A stretch of DNA of 64,000 nt from NCBI RefSeq assembly GCF_002443255.2, contig NW_019211454.1, forward strand, positions 3,568,352 to 3,632,351, read 5' to 3'. This document shows positions 62,501-64,000 of this stretch, in pieces. Origin of the DNA: Varroa destructor. Lineage: Eukaryota; Arthropoda; Arachnida; Mesostigmata; Varroidae. Position 1 is the first letter of the stretch. The number at the start of each line of letters is the position of its first letter. The notes beneath the pieces are model-generated. The model did no database searches. It was given only the letters and a program-made list of their open reading frames with translations, and was not told the DNA's origin. The position numbers and the translations under genes are program-made.

Positions 62501-64000
62501 TTTCAATGCTCATTCAATTCTTTTATGTTGGGCCCAAAGGGGTGGACACGCGTCGTTCTAGTCCAATCATTAACGTCACGGATAGTTCCTCTCCGCTTCG
62601 TTCTTATAACGTCATTTCGTTTCTTTCTGAGGTTGCTTGAAGAACGCTTTAACCACACACAGCGCTAAACGTACCTATCATCCCTTTATTTTTACTGTTG
62701 ACTATAAAGGACGTGTTCTGATAAGAAAAAAAATTACACCAGTCTTTAGCTAAGCTGCTCCAACTGTACACCGTACAAACCCAGGTCGTAAGTAGATCTT
62801 AAGTAATGGATCGTATGTTATTCAAAAGCGCATGATTAGAGAAAGGAAGTAAAATAAAGGAAGGATTGTTATGGTGAAGTTTGGTAACCAATTGCATTTG
62901 CCTAAAACGTATAGGAGTACTTGTATCACATATCTGAACCGCACACAGTAAAATTCTGAAAAAGAACTTTAAATAGCCCACAACTTACTACTGAAATATA
63001 TATATATTTCAGTATATTACTCACATATTACTTTACGTTAGTATAGAGGAGTAGTTATATTACCTGTATAATATAACAAATTTCTGTTCTTTAATGTGTA
63101 AGCATACCTAACTTTGGCCTAGTTCTCTCACCAAAACAGGGTATCTGAAATTTACCTGCTCCGTGAAGCGTAAATAATTAATCAACAAAAGGGCGTGTGA
63201 GAAGAAGCCTCTATAGGAACATGCGCAAGAAAATTTGCTGTAATAGAAAATATCTTCGCTCTTTGAATAAACTAAAACAAACTATCTCCATACGTCTAAT
63301 ATTATTTATCCGACGAGCATGTTCAGGACACATTTTGAAAACATGTTTTTCCCTTACGTATAACTAACCGAAAAAAAGCAGTTTCTCGCATGCCCCCCCC
63401 CCCCTCCTGTAACGAACCCCTCGAATCAAACGAGGTTGCTCCGCTCATACAGAACTCGCTTTATGCGTTACCCAGCGTTTACCGGCCACTGTTGATATGC
63501 ATGACATTACCTATATTTTTCGTCCGTGTAACACTGATCCAGTCGTTAACAGCTCAAGTTTCTATGCCATCTGACTGCGAGCGTCTAACAATACGGACTC
63601 ATTGAACTTTTCATTGGCCTGCCTTAGCAACCATTGGCTCAAGTTTGGAGCTCTCACCTGATCTGAAAGGGTATCCCACTACACATGATCCTTTAGCAAT
63701 CAACATCCTTCTAACTTTGTACTATTAACTTTCCTACTGAATAGTAGATCTAAACAATGTATGTGTATATCTGCATTGGCGCTTTAACATTTTATGAACT
63801 TGTTCGCCGTCGCCGCCAATGGCCACAATTGTTTATTGCAGGAGGACGGCACTTCGTTACATTTGGTTGATTTTCTCGTACAAAATGGAGGCGGATGCGC
63901 CGACGTCGCCAATGTAGAAGGCTGTACCCCACTACATACCGCTGTTCAGTTGCGACAGACCGAATGCATTAAACTGCTACTTAAGAGCGGAGCCCGGTAT
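44517..64000 (+). CDS. Asap: ASAP-family Arf GTPase-activating protein (BAR-PH-ArfGAP-ANK), 3' end outside window
   Basis: Stimulates GTP hydrolysis on Arf GTPases at curved, phosphoinositide-containing membranes, affecting the cytoskeleton and traffic. Exons: 44517-44636, 53439-53505, 54746-54973, 55882-55977, 56543-56743, 57834-58138, 59323-59557, 59871-60135, 60259-60505, 60611-60745, 63842 to window end. The 686 codons present stay in phase across all junctions. BAR is about 1-290 (NSPTTSQFVNKINDC; MIRTEMTGADLAEEMEKERR). A glycine-rich linker follows. PH is about 343-440 (KTGYLSKKSDGKMRRVWQKR; NRTYHFQAEDDADLEAW). ArfGAP is about 465-590, with zinc cysteines 477, 480, 498, 501 and arginine finger R506 (CSGVHREMGVHISRIQSL). 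Ankyrin repeats run from about 615 (GETALHVAIK; TPLHTAVQ). A C-terminal SH3 is expected downstream but not seen. The first intron donor (gtcggt) is weak, yet the frame and homology fix it. ACAP and AGAP families fit less well because of the N-terminal sequence. Confidence 0.96.
49265..49288. repeat. 9-bp hairpin in ASAP intron 1
   Basis: GGCGCTGTT (49265-49273) and AACAGCGCC (49280-49288) with loop ttgaag. Confidence 0.8.
49616..49637. repeat. GTGCA pentanucleotide repeat
   Basis: Four GTGCA units in tandem within ASAP intron 1. Confidence 0.85.
55529..55546. repeat. 18-bp perfect palindrome in an ASAP intron
   Basis: ATGCCATAC followed directly by GTATGGCAT, in the intron between exons 54746-54973 and 55882-55977. 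Confidence 0.85.
56109..56128. repeat. Poly-C tract of 20 bases in an ASAP intron
   Basis: Twenty consecutive C followed by TCCCC, unusually long for a C homopolymer and prone to sequencing error. Confidence 0.9.
61447..61512 (+). CDS. Candidate alternative cassette exon of the ASAP gene
   Basis: Sixty-six bases (22 codons) lie inside the 3.1-kb intron between the two ankyrin exons (60745 and 63842), bounded by aataag on the left and an ideal gtaagt donor on the right. Read in the phase of the surrounding exons (0/0) it has no stop and would insert a basic segment starting VKRKGSVK and ending LVLPGY between VAIKQ and EDGTS. The acceptor lacks a strong pyrimidine tract. The main transcript without it already matches other ASAP proteins across this junction, so it would be an optional exon. 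Chance cannot be excluded. Confidence 0.3.
62989..63014. repeat. 26-bp perfect palindrome in an ASAP intron
   Basis: TACTGAAA and TTTCAGTA flank a central (AT)n tract; the whole 26 bp is self-complementary. The AT core may be a small microsatellite. Confidence 0.85.
63393..63404. repeat. Poly-C tract of 12 bases in an ASAP intron
   Basis: Twelve consecutive C followed by TCC, the second such tract within the ASAP gene. Confidence 0.9.

Larger units (their letters stand above)
60746..63841 (+). other. Intron between the ankyrin-repeat exons of ASAP
   Basis: Phase-0 intron, CAG|gtaagc to ttattgcag|GAG. Apart from the candidate cassette exon at 61447-61512, it holds a 26-bp perfect palindrome (62989-63014), a poly-C run (63393-63404) and ORFs of 60-71 codons without recognisable products. 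Confidence 0.8.

Noticed and set aside
1..64000. CRISPR arrays, prokaryotic operons, transposase or reverse-transcriptase genes, endogenous viral genes
   Set aside because: No regularly spaced repeats, no Shine-Dalgarno-led gene runs and no recognisable mobile-element or viral proteins in any frame.

Overview
The window is nuclear DNA of an intron-rich animal, most likely an arthropod. The genes have GT-AG introns of about 100 to 900 bp plus a few of several kb. Each encodes a full animal-type multidomain protein, and the intergenic DNA is AT-leaning with microsatellites. No bacterial, plasmid, phage or viral gene organisation was seen. The arthropod assignment is an inference from gene type and layout; I cannot place it more finely.

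Three protein-coding genes can be reconstructed exon by exon, and every splice phase closes in frame. (1) 12118-20905, minus strand: a PX-PH phospholipase D (PLD1/PLD2 family), 18 exons, about 1137 residues, with both HKD catalytic motifs. (2) 36340-40808, plus strand: the biotin-containing alpha subunit of methylcrotonoyl-CoA carboxylase (MCCC1), 8 exons, at least 673 residues. (3) 44517 to the window end, plus strand: an ASAP-type Arf GTPase-activating protein (BAR, PH, ArfGAP, ankyrin), 11 exons present. Its 3' part, normally proline-rich sequence and an SH3 domain, lies beyond the window.

The rest is intergenic or intronic. Positions 1-12117 (beyond PLD), 20906-36339 (between PLD and MCCC1) and 40809-44516 (between MCCC1 and ASAP) hold short unconvincing ORFs, AT, GT and poly-C simple repeats, several perfect palindromes, and a few GC-richer patches that could be promoters or missed exons. 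The first ASAP intron is 8.8 kb with no recognisable nested gene.

The three genes are neighbours, not an operon. PLD makes phosphatidic acid and is classically activated by Arf GTPases. ASAP switches Arf off, so both act in Arf and phosphoinositide membrane signalling, but nothing here shows co-regulation. MCCC1 is a mitochondrial leucine-breakdown enzyme. I found no convincing undescribed multi-gene system. The best leads are a frame-preserving candidate cassette exon in the ASAP ankyrin region, a 46-nt near-perfect hairpin in a PLD intron, a 41-bp duplicated element in MCCC1 intron 3, and a lengthened zinc-finger loop in ASAP.
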